A stretch of 55,947 nt of DNA. Source: Sergeia podlipaevii (Eukaryota; Euglenozoa; Kinetoplastea; Trypanosomatida; Trypanosomatidae). The notes below the pieces were generated by a model. It saw nothing but the letters and a program-made list of their open reading frames with translations, had not been told where the DNA came from and ran no database searches. The stretch covers positions 1 to 55,947 of the forward strand of contig JASANZ010002154.1 of the NCBI GenBank assembly GCA_030849805.1. The letters are read 5' to 3'. The stretch's first letter is position 1. Each line of letters begins with the position of its first letter. This document shows positions 26,318 to 38,100 of the stretch, piece after piece. A program made the position numbers and the translations under genes.

Positions 26318-27448
26318 ATGTCTCGCTGCGGTACTTGCAATGTAGCTCTCGATTCTGGAGAGGCGATGCGCGCACACTACAACACAGAACTCCACCTCAC
26401 CAACGTGCGCCGTCGTGTCGACGGTGTTCGCCCTCTGACAGCCAACGAGTTTCACTCCAGTGCATACGGCGATGACGACGCTGGGGCGGAAGGCGGAGTC
26501 CCTGGGGCTCCTGTGTTCTCATGCACGCTGTGCAAGAAGACATTTCGCTCCGTACAGACTCTTCAAACCCACGTACGCTCTACAGCTCACCTTATGCGGA
26601 AGGAGCAGCGTATTATCGCACGCGACTCCGAGGCCGCGACGATGCTCACCATGACCTCGCTAGGTAGCGCCGCCATTGGGTTGCATCGTCGCCACAACGC
26701 TAAGCGCTCCGCGATACGGAAGGTGGAGAAGGCCAAGGTAGCTGTTCCCAAGGTGAGCCCCGAGGACCGCGATGCAGATGCCAGCGAGACGCGCTGTCTT
26801 TTCTGCGGACACCCTTCAGAGACTATTGAAGCGAATCTGCTGCACCTTTCGCGTATCCACAACTTTACTATACCCATGGATGACCATTGCGGAGATGTGG
26901 CTGGCCTGATGAGCTATCTTGCGCGTAAGGTGAACGGTCTCATGTGTCTGGTGTGCAACGAGAAGACTCGTTCTTACACCACCTTGGAAGCCGTGCGTGC
27001 GCACATGCACGAAAGCAACCACGAGCGCATTGTTCTGAACCCTGAATATCAGGAATTCTACAAGTGCACGCTCGAGAACCCGGAAGAGGTAGCCCCCGCC
27101 AACTTGATTGGCGTTCGCGGAGATGAGCTGGTACTGGCAGACAACGGTGATGCAGATAGCAGTGCGAAAAAGCGTATTGTGCGCAAGCGTGAGGCGGAGG
27201 TGCCTCGTCCACGCCCACGTGAAACTCCTGAGCAGGCAGAGAAGCGGAAGGCCATCACAGCTGCTGAAAACGATGCGTTGGCAGTGGCCAAGAGGGAGCA
27301 GCGAGAGCTCATGGCGGAGCGAACGCAAGAGGATCGCAAGATGATTAAGCGTAGTGGTGGTGAGTTCCAACACATGCAGTTGAAGGTTGCCCTCAGAAGT
27401 AATAAGCTGCATCCTAAGGGTTACGATGGAGAGGGTCTCGTCAACTAA
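26318..27448 (+). CDS. REI1/ZNF622-like zinc-finger protein, 60S ribosome maturation
   Basis: The frame encodes 376 aa from ATG 26318. It has the REI1/ZNF622 pattern of spaced C2H2 fingers: CGTCNVALDSGEAMRAHYNTELHLTNVRRRVDG at residues 4-36, FSCTLCKKTFRSVQTLQTHVRSTAHLMRKEQ at about 67-98, RCLFCGHPSETIEANLLHLSRIHNFTIP at about 156-184, and MCLVCNEKTRSYTTLEAVRAHMHESNHERI from 209. The finger followed by HxxxHNFxIP and then GLMxYLxRKV is characteristic of the family. REI1 acts in the cytosol on late pre-60S particles, releasing and recycling Arx1/Alb1 after nuclear export and checking the exit tunnel. The C-terminal third is a charged helix (ETPEQAEKRKAITAAENDA) ending in the conserved-looking LRSNKLHPKGYDGEGLVN, expected near the tunnel. 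Length matches the yeast protein class. Confidence 0.85.
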   Translation: MSRCGTCNVALDSGEAMRAHYNTELHLTNVRRRVDGVRPLTANEFHSSAYGDDDAGAEGGVPGAPVFSCTLCKKTFRSVQTLQTHVRSTAHLMRKEQRIIARDSEAATMLTMTSLGSAAIGLHRRHNAKRSAIRKVEKAKVAVPKVSPEDRDADASETRCLFCGHPSETIEANLLHLSRIHNFTIPMDDHCGDVAGLMSYLARKVNGLMCLVCNEKTRSYTTLEAVRAHMHESNHERIVLNPEYQEFYKCTLENPEEVAPANLIGVRGDELVLADNGDADSSAKKRIVRKREAEVPRPRPRETPEQAEKRKAITAAENDALAVAKREQRELMAERTQEDRKMIKRSGGEFQHMQLKVALRSNKLHPKGYDGEGLVN

Positions 27449-28548
27449 ATCCCCTCTCTTCCCCAATGAGCCGCGCATGAGTGTACGTGGGCTTTTTCTT
27501 TCTCCCTGTGTGTGCGTTTGTTTCTTGAAAATCTTTTCGTTGTTTTATGCTTCTCGCATTTTCTGCTAGACCTTCTTAAAGATGTGTGCAGATGATGCTT
27601 GTATCTTTATGCTTAGCAGTCACCCACAGTTTCTTCCTTTAGCGCTTTCAAAGCGCCACTCGGTTTCCAGCTGTGACGGTTTGGTCTTTTTTTTTGTGAT
27701 TTTTGTGTGTGCGCCTCACCTAGAGATGGAAACAAATAAGGGATGGAGGTAATAAGGGGGAGGGGAGAGGCTTCATCAAAAATATACTGTAAAATTATAT
27801 ATATATATATATGATGAGGCAATCGATTTGGTTCAGAGTAACTCGTGTGCATTTTTGTTTCTGTGTGTGCGTGCAAAATGGCGGGCATACAGAGGAACGT
27901 GTGTAACTGCTGCAAAAAAAAAGGAAAAGAAACTTTTTTTTTTCGATAACTGTAAGGAACATCATCTTTAGGCAACGCTGTGTCAGCGAGAAAGACATGC
28001 ACAAGAAAGGGTGTTGTCAGTTTGCATGTCATAACTTGTCTTCAAAGTGTCATTTCTTTGTGCCCTGGAGAAAGGAAAGCACCGTGTGATACTGCAACTT
28101 TTAACGACTGGTGTATCTATTGTTTAAATAAAAAAAAATCTTTACTCAAATCTTACTGGTTCACATTTTCTTCCATTTTGTTTTTCTTTATCACCCTTTT
28201 TTTAATACTCGTATTTATCTTGAAATATTTCTTTTTTTTTTCTTTTTTTTTTTTTAGAGGCATAACATACCATTGGTAGACGGACCACTATTTAAGAAGC
28301 GCGGGATATCCTCTCTGCGTCATTTTTTAAATTATTTTTATTATAGCATGCATTGACGATAGTGTTCATTTCTTTTTTTATATATATAAGAGGAAACAAA
28401 AAGGAGTATCTTTAGAGTTATCTAGTAAACTTCTCAGAGTGAAAAAGAACATAGTAAAATAGGATAACTTTAGCAAGTTGAGTTTGCTGGTCTATAGGTT
28501 GGTGCCTTTGTTTGCTTGTTTGTTTGCTTTGTTTCGTGTAGCAGCAAT
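27449..28548. other. 1.1-kb intergenic region
   Basis: No gene is supported. It has (TA)n at about 27796-27812 and 28380-28388. Two candidate acceptors precede the carrier gene: a very long T tract at about 28230-28255 with AG 28256-28257, and TTTGCTTTGTTTCGTGTAG with AG 28540-28541 only 7 nt before the ATG. Which is used decides whether the 5' UTR is long or nearly absent. Confidence 0.5.
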
Positions 28549-29472
28549 ATGTTTGAAATCGTTACGTGGAGTTACCAGGGCGTATCATATGTAATTCATC
28601 GTGTCTACAAGATTGAGAAAGAAACTGTGAAAGCATTCACTGATCCTGGTACCTTTCTCTCTGGTGCTGTCGCGGGTGGTGTAGGCCGCTTAGCAGTCAT
28701 TCCGTTCGATCATGGCGGGGCCAAAGGTGTGACACAGACGATTGCACGACGAATGCCGCAATTTGGGTTTTTGATGATGTTCTACTGTCCTGTTGCGAAC
28801 CGTCTGCTTCCTGGCCTAGAGACGAACCCGCCATCCAAGATGCTGACCACTTTCATGATTGGCGCCTGTGCGGGGCTCAACATGCGCTTTCTCTGTAATC
28901 CCATGAGCCGAGTAGCCGATGAGTGCCTCCGCACGGGAAAGTCACCCATTGAGGTGATGCGTATTTTTCGCAGCAAAACGATTTTGCAGTTCTGGTACTG
29001 TGGTCCTAATCTGCTTGTCAACGCCTTATACTTTGGTACTTTCTTTGTTGCGTTGGAAGGGTTGCGCCGCTACACGGAGCGCAACATTTGCCCAATTAGA
29101 CGGAATAGTATGCCGGAGATCACGAGCGAACTTGGCGAGGGTGGTGCTTTGATTTTGGAGGCCGCGGAGGAGCGTGGTATCAGGACATCCGAGGTAGTGG
29201 ATAGGAACTACAACACGGCCAACTACATTGGTACTGCCACAACAAACTTTATTATTGGTGGTACAGCTGCGGGCATTGCGTCTACGATTTGCTACCCTTA
29301 CAGTGCGCACCGCTATCTTCAGACGGTTATTCACGACTCCGCAATCTGTCGGGGGCTTGTGCCGACGTTGGTCAAGGAGGTTCCCATGATGGCTGTGACC
29401 CTAGGCATCTTCTCTCTTCTCCAGCCATTTCTAGCTCCGCGTCACGGCGTGCGCTGCGGCTTTGGGTATTAG
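28549..29472 (+). CDS. Divergent mitochondrial-carrier-family-like membrane protein
   Basis: The first ATG of the frame (28549) gives 307 aa; the upstream in-frame TTG lies in a pyrimidine tract and is not used here. Three carrier-like units can be traced: FLSGAVAGGVGRLAVIPFDHGGAKGV (about 34-60), MIGACAGLNMRFLCNPMSRVADECLRTGKSPIEVMRIF (about 102-140) and FIIGGTAAGIASTICYPYSAHRYLQTVI (about 234-262). Each has the Gly-rich GxxAG helix and a Pro kink as in the carrier family. The signature PX[DE]XX[RK] is eroded: PFDHGG, PMSRVA and PYSAHR, so the usual salt-bridge network cannot form fully. The family moves metabolites across the mitochondrial inner membrane; such degenerate members include import or structural proteins. 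Substrate and activity are unknown. Confidence 0.65.
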   Translation: MFEIVTWSYQGVSYVIHRVYKIEKETVKAFTDPGTFLSGAVAGGVGRLAVIPFDHGGAKGVTQTIARRMPQFGFLMMFYCPVANRLLPGLETNPPSKMLTTFMIGACAGLNMRFLCNPMSRVADECLRTGKSPIEVMRIFRSKTILQFWYCGPNLLVNALYFGTFFVALEGLRRYTERNICPIRRNSMPEITSELGEGGALILEAAEERGIRTSEVVDRNYNTANYIGTATTNFIIGGTAAGIASTICYPYSAHRYLQTVIHDSAICRGLVPTLVKEVPMMAVTLGIFSLLQPFLAPRHGVRCGFGY

Positions 29473-30474
29473 CGAAAAGAGTAGTTTCAAAGAAGAGACA
29501 CTACAAACAGATGTGGAGAGAAGAATGAATAAAAGAGGCATCCATATCGCTATATTCACGAACATACACACACACCTTCTCAATAGTAGCGGTAGTTATA
29601 GCATGATGAAGAGTGAACTTTATGAACGTGGCGCGGCAGAAATTATATGATCGTGCGCTTGCGCAAACCGCAAGTTAAGCGGTCACAGGAAGGAATATGT
29701 GCTTCATCTATACATATTCAATAAATTAGTTATGTTTTTTTGTTTGTGGAGTACGAGAAGGTAATATTGAATATGCAATTGCATAGAACGCTGCGATCGT
29801 TAGTCGAGCGTTGCGCGTTTCTTCTGTTTAATTATGGAAAAAGGAAAGAGAAAATAGATACTGATTGATAGCGGGTTAGGATAGCAATCATACTCAAAGC
29901 AAAAAAAAAGTTGAGTGTGTGTGAGTGGAAGTGGATGAGAATGTGTATGTGATCACCGCCATCGCTCCCATTTTTTTTTTCCTAAATCTTGTTAGCATAG
30001 TATTGTGTGTTATATATCCCATCCCATCCCATGGTGTTGCCTATCGTGCCGACATTATAAATATATGTTTTGTTTTCTTTTGCAGTGCATATTATCGTCA
30101 TTTAGTTGTCCCTACACCAACACCAGTATTTAAAGTATGCTTCTTCGGGGGCAATGTGCACTTTTCAGCGGTATTTCTTCCTTTCTTGTATCCACCCAAA
30201 TAGGAAGGGGCTCGCATCATGAGTGTATTGCTCAACCTGGCTGTGGTTGATTATTTTTTTTTTTTTGCCTTTGCCGTTGTGTCCTCTCTTATTGTATTCA
30301 ACGAGCCTATTTTTTTTTGTTTTTTTTGCACTTATTCGTTTTATTCCTGAAAGTTAGAAACTGAAATTGATCTGTCCCTTTTAAATAACTGCTAGTTGTC
30401 ATATATATATATAGGTATCAATACGAATACAAGGTTTTTATTAGTTGTATCCCCCACTTATTCACTTGACTTAA
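29473..30474. other. 1.0-kb intergenic region
   Basis: No gene is supported. Features seen are a CCCAT triplicate at about 30018-30033, T tracts at 30251-30266 and 30309-30328, (TA)n at about 30402-30413, and AG candidates at 30084-30085 and 30352-30353 for the downstream gene. Confidence 0.45.
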
Positions 30475-31281
30475 ATGTCGTCACGAAGTAAGGCAAGAAT
30501 TATCGCCGAGGCGCACTCCGCTGAGTTTCCGCTTATTGAGTACCATCTCATCCGCACCAGCAAGTTTTTTGCTGATGAAAACATTTACACCACCTTCCCA
30601 GAGTGCCGTGACTACATTGAGCAACACAGCGCTAGTGGGCCGTATATAGTGTACCTTCTGTGTACGTTCCAGCCAAATGTTGGCGAGGCAGCGCCAGCGA
30701 CGACAGAGGAGCTGCTGCGGGAGCGGGAGGCGTTTGAGAAGGGCATTGCCACTCACAGGGCAACATACGCAGAGGAAAGCGCAAGGGACACGTTGCATGG
30801 CACAGATATGTTAGATAAGGATGATCAGTTTTCTTCTCTTGCCTCCTACACACCGCAGTCTATTATGTGGAAAGACAAAAGCGGTGAGCTATTTTTTCAA
30901 TTTATGGAGCGCGTCAAGACCGCCCTTTCTGTGGCGATGAAATGCGAAAGCAATGGAGTTAGTAGCGATAGCGCAGGTAGTAGTGATTTTGGGGTCGCTA
31001 CGAGCGTCTCTACTGATGCCAATTTTTTTCTTGATTGGCCAGATCCTGCCTCTGGGCTCCCTATGCGCACTCACCGCGGCTCCTCGGTCTTTGTTGACTC
31101 TGATATCATTGAGCAATACTTTCCTTTCTCTTTTGTTGTTGTGCCGGCACCGGGTGGTAGCTGTAGAATGGCAAGTCATCCAGTGTATGGTTGGAACATG
31201 TATCCCGCCACAGCGGTGATTGCAGCTCCAACTGCAGCGGAAGCCATCCTAGTGAATGCTCTTGAGAGTCTTGCGAAGTGA
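30475..31281 (+). CDS. Conserved-looking protein of unknown function, 268 aa
   Basis: ATG 30475 to TGA, with GC-balanced codons and no low complexity, so it is very likely a real gene. I do not recognise a family. The N-terminal 65 residues look folded (IEYHLIRTSKFFADENIYTTFPECRDYIEQHSASGPYIVYLLCTFQ), with a beta-alpha-beta feel. A charged helix (EELLREREAFEKGIATHRATYAEESARD) follows, then a Ser-rich linker (about 160-180). The C-terminal third contains FPFSFVVVPAPGGSCRMASHPVYGWNMYPATAVIAAPTAAEAILVNALESL. There is no signal peptide or membrane segment. A soluble protein is likely. Neighbours give no functional clue because trypanosomatid units are not functional operons. Confidence 0.8.
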   Translation: MSSRSKARIIAEAHSAEFPLIEYHLIRTSKFFADENIYTTFPECRDYIEQHSASGPYIVYLLCTFQPNVGEAAPATTEELLREREAFEKGIATHRATYAEESARDTLHGTDMLDKDDQFSSLASYTPQSIMWKDKSGELFFQFMERVKTALSVAMKCESNGVSSDSAGSSDFGVATSVSTDANFFLDWPDPASGLPMRTHRGSSVFVDSDIIEQYFPFSFVVVPAPGGSCRMASHPVYGWNMYPATAVIAAPTAAEAILVNALESLAK

Positions 31282-32114
31282 GAGCATTATGGATACAGTT
31301 GAATCTCTTGCCGACTTGCGAGCTTTTTTTTTAGTCACTAAATCATCTACAGTGAGTGTATAAGTACATTGCGTGGGTAATCATGCACATTTTTTATTTT
31401 TTTTGCTCTCTTAACTATTCTTATCTCTTCTTTAGAAAAACGTGTTCCCAACCGTTTATATATATATATGAATGATTGGTGCTTAAAATGTCACTAGTCT
31501 TCTTCAAGGTTATCAGATCGCATTGGTTTGCATATCTTAACTCCAGAATTGTTTTTTAAGTGCATTTACTTAATGCGCAGTTTTTGCTTTATGTCTGCTA
31601 GGGCATCCGTTTGCTACGAATATTTAAAAAAAATTGGATATATATATCATTATGAATACACGACATTTTTTTGTCCTTGAGTTAGTATCATGGTACCACA
31701 AAGTTGATGATGTTCATATATTCTTTATTCTTCTACTTTGTCTTAATATATATTTTTTTCCATTCACCTTTCTGAACACCTACACATGCATATTATAGCT
31801 ATCATCGAACAAACTATATTCATATATAAGGCACAGTTGCTTTTTTTTTATTTTTTCACTTTTTTCAGTTTAGGATAGTCGATATTTTGAAGTCATTTCC
31901 TATTTTATTTTTGTTGTTTCCTAATCTTGAAAAGTGCGTATCGCCCCAATTTTTTTTTTTTTTGTTGCTGTTACACCATTTCTTTTCCTTTTTCTCAATT
32001 TCTTTTGCAGATTGAGGCGGCCAAACAATATATATTTATATTTATCTTGAGAAGGTGAACTTAAGTCACAGGTGATACCTCACAATTTTTTTGTTCTCTC
32101 TCACCGCAGCAGTG
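31282..32114. other. 0.8-kb intergenic region before RME-8 gene
   Basis: No gene is supported. Several (TA)n runs occur (for example 31458-31469 and 31638-31648). The pyrimidine tract 31979-32008 ends in GCAG (AG 32009-32010), the best acceptor, giving a 104-nt 5' UTR. A second tract at 32086-32103 ends in AG at 32108-32109, 5 nt before the ATG. Confidence 0.55.
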
Positions 32115-35100
32115 ATGCTAGGCGCTTTCGAAGTGCGTTCAACCACTGCACTTGGGACCCCAGCAACACCTCAGGCACGTGTAAGCAGTTCCGCATCTCT
32201 TCCACAATATGAGTCTCGTTATACCGTCGTTAAAAATTCGTGGAAGGGCAAGTACACCCGCATCTTGTGCATTGGCGCAACTTCCGTTGCCACTATCCAC
32301 CCACAAACTCTCTTTAAGCTCACCAATACTTGGGACTACGGCACTGGACTCACGAACATCACTCCCGATCCTGAGTCACCCCATCAGCTCATTCTCCACG
32401 TTGCCAAGGCAGGCGGCAAAACAGAGACGGTGGTCTTGAGCGCCACAACGGAACTCGAGCGCGCTGACATTTTAACCGATGTGCAACGACACCGAAGTGC
32501 ATTTGACCGTCAATATGCGATGACAGTCACTGAGAAGTTTTGCTTTACTGCTAAGAAGTTCAGAATGGACGAAGTACTCACGCCATGCACACTACGCGTG
32601 ACCAGTACAGGCATAGAAGTTCTCCGCGCGGATACACCTGGCAGAGGTGGGAACCCTGTCATTGGGGAGTATTTGCTTTCTCACATAAAAGGGATGACCT
32701 CGATCGAAGGGAGACCAAACACGTTAGTGATTGCTTATGGGCCTCAGATGAAGCTGCATCTGTATGAGGTTGACAATGCCGCGCAAATAGTACAAGCAGT
32801 GCAGGAGTGCGGCCGTGTTTTCATTGGGTTGCGGCCCTACAGGGAGATGAAACCGCTTTCTATGAGCCAGTTTGCGCGCGACCGTCTCGGTGTCCCGCGT
32901 GACGCCCTCGAAACCACTGAGGAATATCATGTCACAAAACTCACACGGAAGCATTGCTTCAGCTCTACCACGAGTAGAAATAGTAGTGGTGGTGGTGATG
33001 CCGCGCTTGTTAGCAGCGGACTGCAACGCCTACTTGGGACTGCTGGTGGGTGCCTTGTAGAACGGGATCCGGCAACGTACACCGTGAAGGGGGCGTACTT
33101 TCTTACGACGGTTTCCCACCTTGTGCGTTCCTCGGTGGATGAGCAGAGGTTCAGTGTGGTGTTTATGGAGCCGGAGTGCGCCAAGGAGTACGCGTCTGCG
33201 CAGCGAGATGCGGCACTGGCACACGTGCTGGATGCGTGTCGAGCTGTGGGAAAGAGGGATGTGTGTGTGATGAGTGCCAGAGTCGATCGGGGGCGACGTA
33301 TGTGCGCACTGCGGGACTCAGTGACGGAGGAGGTGGAGAGCCTATTGCTGAAGAGTCTTGTAGGACCCGAAAAGGTGCCCAACAATAGTAGCAGCAGTAG
33401 CGGTGGCAGTGAGACAGTTGGGGTGCCCATGGCAGAAGTGGTGGCGTGCTTCAATGCCAATATTCCGTACAGTGGTTTGCACTGGAGCGAGAATAAGGAT
33501 AGCATCTTTGCTGAGAATAGAGAGAAACTAATATTTGATGCACTGCGCTCCATCTTGAACAACTACCCGGGGACCAACAATCCCACCCCTATGATCAACA
33601 GGCTGCAAGCGTTGCGTAGACTTACCGTATCGCGAGTGGGCTACAGTGCCGCTGCGCACTCGCCTGCGATCGCGAAGGGAGTGGGACAGGCAGCAGTTAA
33701 TGCACTGCGCGTCCACCAGGTTCCTCTGTCTTATGCCGCAGTTGACTTCTTGAACTCACTCATGACACCCTTTCACGACCACTATGAGATGCAGGATGAG
33801 TCGATCAACAAGAATCGTATGCTCAGTGCCCCCGGCTTTGTCGAGAGCCTTGTGTCACTGTTGCGCGAGTGCATACGAACTGAAAGTGCTGCGTTGCTCG
33901 TGCAGGCACTACTTGAGTTCTTTGTCTACGCACTGTGTCCACCGTATAGCACAAACACCGATGCTGGGTTATTCACTAGTGTCATGACGAAGCTCGTAGA
34001 AGGGGTTGGCAAGGGACTTGTGCGCCTGCTGAATCACGCATGCAGTGCTATCCGCTACTCCGCAGCGCAGCTCATCCGTGTTGTGATGGAAGAAGGTGAT
34101 GAGGGGCAGTTCAAGGCGATGCAACGTGCAGCATTGACCGAAGGGGGTTTCTTAATGGCTTTCAACGTGGCGGCGTTTGGACAAAACCAACCTACCCGCG
34201 ACGTCTCTAGGCGGCTTCTGGCTTACTGGGCCTATCGCAACACACCCATGCAGGATGTGCTCCGCCGCATGCTTCCCCTTACGCTACTCAACTACTTGCA
34301 GTCTACGGAAGCTGCACCAGCGGCAGAAAAGGAAGTGGCAGTTGCCAAGACGGTGACGCCCATGACGAATGAGTACCGAGAGGCAAAGTCTGGTTGGTTC
34401 AATCCTGGCTATCAGCCACGGCGGAACCGCACGGCAGTAGCTGCCGCGGCAGCAGCTGGGGCAACTTCTTTGCCAGAAGGGGATGGAGGCCAGGTGCGCA
34501 CACGTGTGCGGCAGGTGCGGGTGCAGCCGACGCTTAACTGGGATCTGTTATTTTGGTATATCAAGCAAGACTTGCGCCGCCCTGATCTCATTTGGAACTC
34601 CACCACACGTGAGGAGCTGCGCTCCGCCATTGAGGGCGAGCTAGACGCGTTTATCACCGCTAGTCACGGAAGAAGCGGCAGCAGTGATGAGAAGCCAAGC
34701 AGCAGTGATGAAGGACAACAAGATGTGCATGTGGGAAGTGTGGGGACTAGCAGTGATAGAGTCATAAATGTGGCAGGAGATGTCAGTGGGAATAGAAGTG
34801 TGGCGTGGAACTACCAGGAATTTGATGTGCACTATCACAGTTTGGACAGTGAGCTGCGTGTTGGTCATCACTACCCACGCTTACTGTTTGAAGAAGCCAA
34901 CCCAATTGTGACACAGCCGAAGGAATTCTTCAGCGACTTGTATCACCGCTTCCTGCTTGAGCAAGACGAAAAGAGCCAGTTGGAGCTGCTACATGGGATG
35001 GCGATACTCTACAAGCATTACGGCGATGAGGTCGGCCAGTTCGACGATTTAGAGAACATGGTAGCAGCGCTGCACACCACTACTGAGCCCGCACTTCGCG

Positions 35101-38100
35101 ACCGCCTTCTTCTCTTTATTCAAAGCTCGTTGAATGCTCGGCACAATATCAAACTTCTTATTGACAGCGGTGGCCTCGCGGTTCTTTGCGAGTTGGTGAC
35201 GATGGCACAGCTGCATATCGATCGTCCGCAGGTTCAGGCGATCACGAACGCTATTGAGTACACCGCACAGCTGCACGACCTGCAGGGACAAGAAAAGGAG
35301 TGGTTTTACATCAAGGGTGGCGTGAAGTCAGATGCAGTGTCGTACAGGGAGTTAAAGGAGCTGTACGCAGCAGGCGAGGTGACGTTCACTACTAAGGTTT
35401 GGGCACAAGGCATGAATGGTTGGCGCGAGCTTAGTGGGGTCCCGCAGCTTCGTTGGGGTATTACGTGCGCTGACAAGCCTAGTTTTCTCACCTACACTGC
35501 GATTACAACAACTATTGTAGACATTTTTATTGCTGTCTGCCGTCACTACGTTTCTCGAACACCCGATGGCGCAGTGATGTTGCCGCTGCCGAAAGCCAGA
35601 CGCTACCTCAGCAGCCCTGGCATTCTCCCACACTTGGTGCAGCTTCTGCTGACCTTTGACTCTGCTGTGTGCTCACGTGTGCACACGCTGCTTTACCTAC
35701 TCATGGAAGATAACTCTCAGGCCATGTCACGGTTCTTTCAGACCGGTTTCTTTTTCTTTTCTCTAATGTACACCGCCTCAGACGTCTTACCGCTTTGCCG
35801 ACTCCTCTATCTCACTCACCAGCAGCAGGCCTTCTCATATCCGTACGCATCAAGCGCCTTGGTGCGACGTAGCATCCTCGCGCCTCTGCTGCCGCCCGCG
35901 ATGATATGCTTTTTAGCGCATCATGGACCTGAGCGTTTTGCAGATGTGCTGCTGGGTGAGTACAACACCCCAGAGGCAATTTGGGGAAGAGAGATGCGGC
36001 GGCGTCTTGCCGGGTTGATCGCCGCACATGTGGCTGACTTCACTCCGCGCTTGCTGGGTAACAGCAGGGTCATTTACCAATACTGCCCGATGGCATCGGT
36101 GGAGTATCCCGAGTTGGAAAGCGAACTCTTCTGCGGTGAGTACTATCTGCGTCACCTGTGCGATGAACTGCACTACCCGGACTGGCCGGTGCGCGACCCA
36201 CCGGTGTTTCTACGAGATATGCTGGCGTGCTGGCGTGCGGAACTCGACAAAAAACCGAGCGCGCTGACCCGCGAGGGTTGTCTGCAGGAACTGGAGCTCC
36301 TTTCTGTCCATTCATTAAGTGAACAAGAAAACAAGGGGGACACAGAGAAGGAGGAGGGCAGTGGGGCCAAGGTATTTTCACCCAAACAGGTACGCAAGGC
36401 TTACTTTGCTCTCGCGACTCGTTTTCACCCAGATAAGAACCCAGAAGGTCGAGATCGGTTCGAGCGGGTGCAAGCCGCGTACGAGTTTCTGATTGCTAGC
36501 GCGAGTGCAGTGAGTCGATACGCTGGTTGCCCAGACCCTGACCGTCTTGCGCTGCTGCTACGTGCCCAGTCGATCTTGTTTCAACGCTGCGGAGAGAAAC
36601 TGCGCGCCTACAAGTATGCTGGCTATGGTCTGTTGCTGGCTCTCATCAAACAGGAGGTGGGATCTCCAGACGCATTCAAGCCACGGACACCGATGGAAAA
36701 GCAACGACAGGGTCAAGGGAAGCAGGAGGAGGAGCCGAGAGGGGCCGGCGTTGCTTCAAACATGGATGTTATCACTGTTCCATTGTTAGACCCAGCGATA
36801 GAGCTGTGCTATCGCACCGTGGCGAATGTCCCACTCAATGCGGACGAACTGCAAGAGGAAGGTGGCATTGAGCTGCTCACACTGGTGGTAGCGCGCTGTT
36901 TCGATGAAGGTATCGTTGCAAGCATCACCACCATTACAGATGCCGAGGTGCACGCACGGGTCGCCACTCACTGTATGCTGACCTTTAAGGTTGGCGCAGC
37001 GACACTATCAGAGTGTCGCCAAAAGATGGAGCTGCAACCTGAGATATCTTTTCTATCGGTCAAGGGAATAACTGTGGAGACGGCACCGGCCTTGTCACGG
37101 GCATGCATTGAGGCGTGTGAGGCGCAGTGCGCGAGTACCGTCCTGCAGTCACGCATCACTAGCGCTGGCGCCATATGGCACTTGCTGAGATTCCTTTTTA
37201 GATACGACCCAACACTCGAGCAAGCTGGTGTGGCGCTTGATGAAAACTATCATGCGCAGCTATTTGCAAATCGTGCTGCTACATTTGCACTTTCCTGTGT
37301 GTACGCGCTAGTCGGTCTGCACCAAGACGGAGACGGAGCGGCTGCTGCTGCTGGCCGTAGTGACTGTACCAATAACACATCGGCACCAGTGTCTTCCTCT
37401 TCCTCATTACCTTCAGCAGCAACGGCAGCAGCTGCACTCCATCCTGTGCGTGTCATCACGGCACGAAACGAAGTTCTCTACAAGTTGATACTAAAACTCT
37501 TGTCTCCCTTTATCGTGCGCATGATGGAACGCAAGGCGGGGTGCGAGCTTGAGGTGCTGAAGCTGCTCAACAGTAACTCGCAGACGCCTTACTTTATCTG
37601 GAACAATTCCTCACGCGCGGAGCTGGAGGAACTGCTTAAGGACAACTCAGATCGCTGCCGTTCCGCAAGAATAGATGCTCCAGAGGGCGAGCTGCCGTCA
37701 CTGGGCTGCGAGAACTTTGCCTATTCCATTCATAACAGCGAACTGGTTGTAGGGGGCGTCTTTCTACGCCTTTATATTTCCATGCCAGACTTTCCCATTG
37801 AGGATGCACGTGGGTTCTATGCGGCGTTGATACAGTTTATGTATGATCAGCTGTCGAATGGCCACGGGGCCGGTGCGGTGCGGAGTGCTATTACATGTTT
37901 GCGTCAGCTTGTGGTAGGAAGCGCGGATGATGTCGCGGTGGTGGCGGCATCCTACATGCCCACTGTCGTTAGCTTCTTCTCCGTCGAGGATGCCGACGTC
38001 CAGCAAGAGCTGCTTGTGGTGCTTGGCCGCCTGTTGACAATTCCATCTTGCGCAGAGGCACTTGCCCGTGTGGAGACCACCATGTCTCACCTCGTTTTTG

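Noticed and set aside
32927..33562. 211-codon minus-strand frame opposite RME-8
   Set aside because: Antisense shadow of RME-8 with Ser/Leu/Arg bias and no family features.
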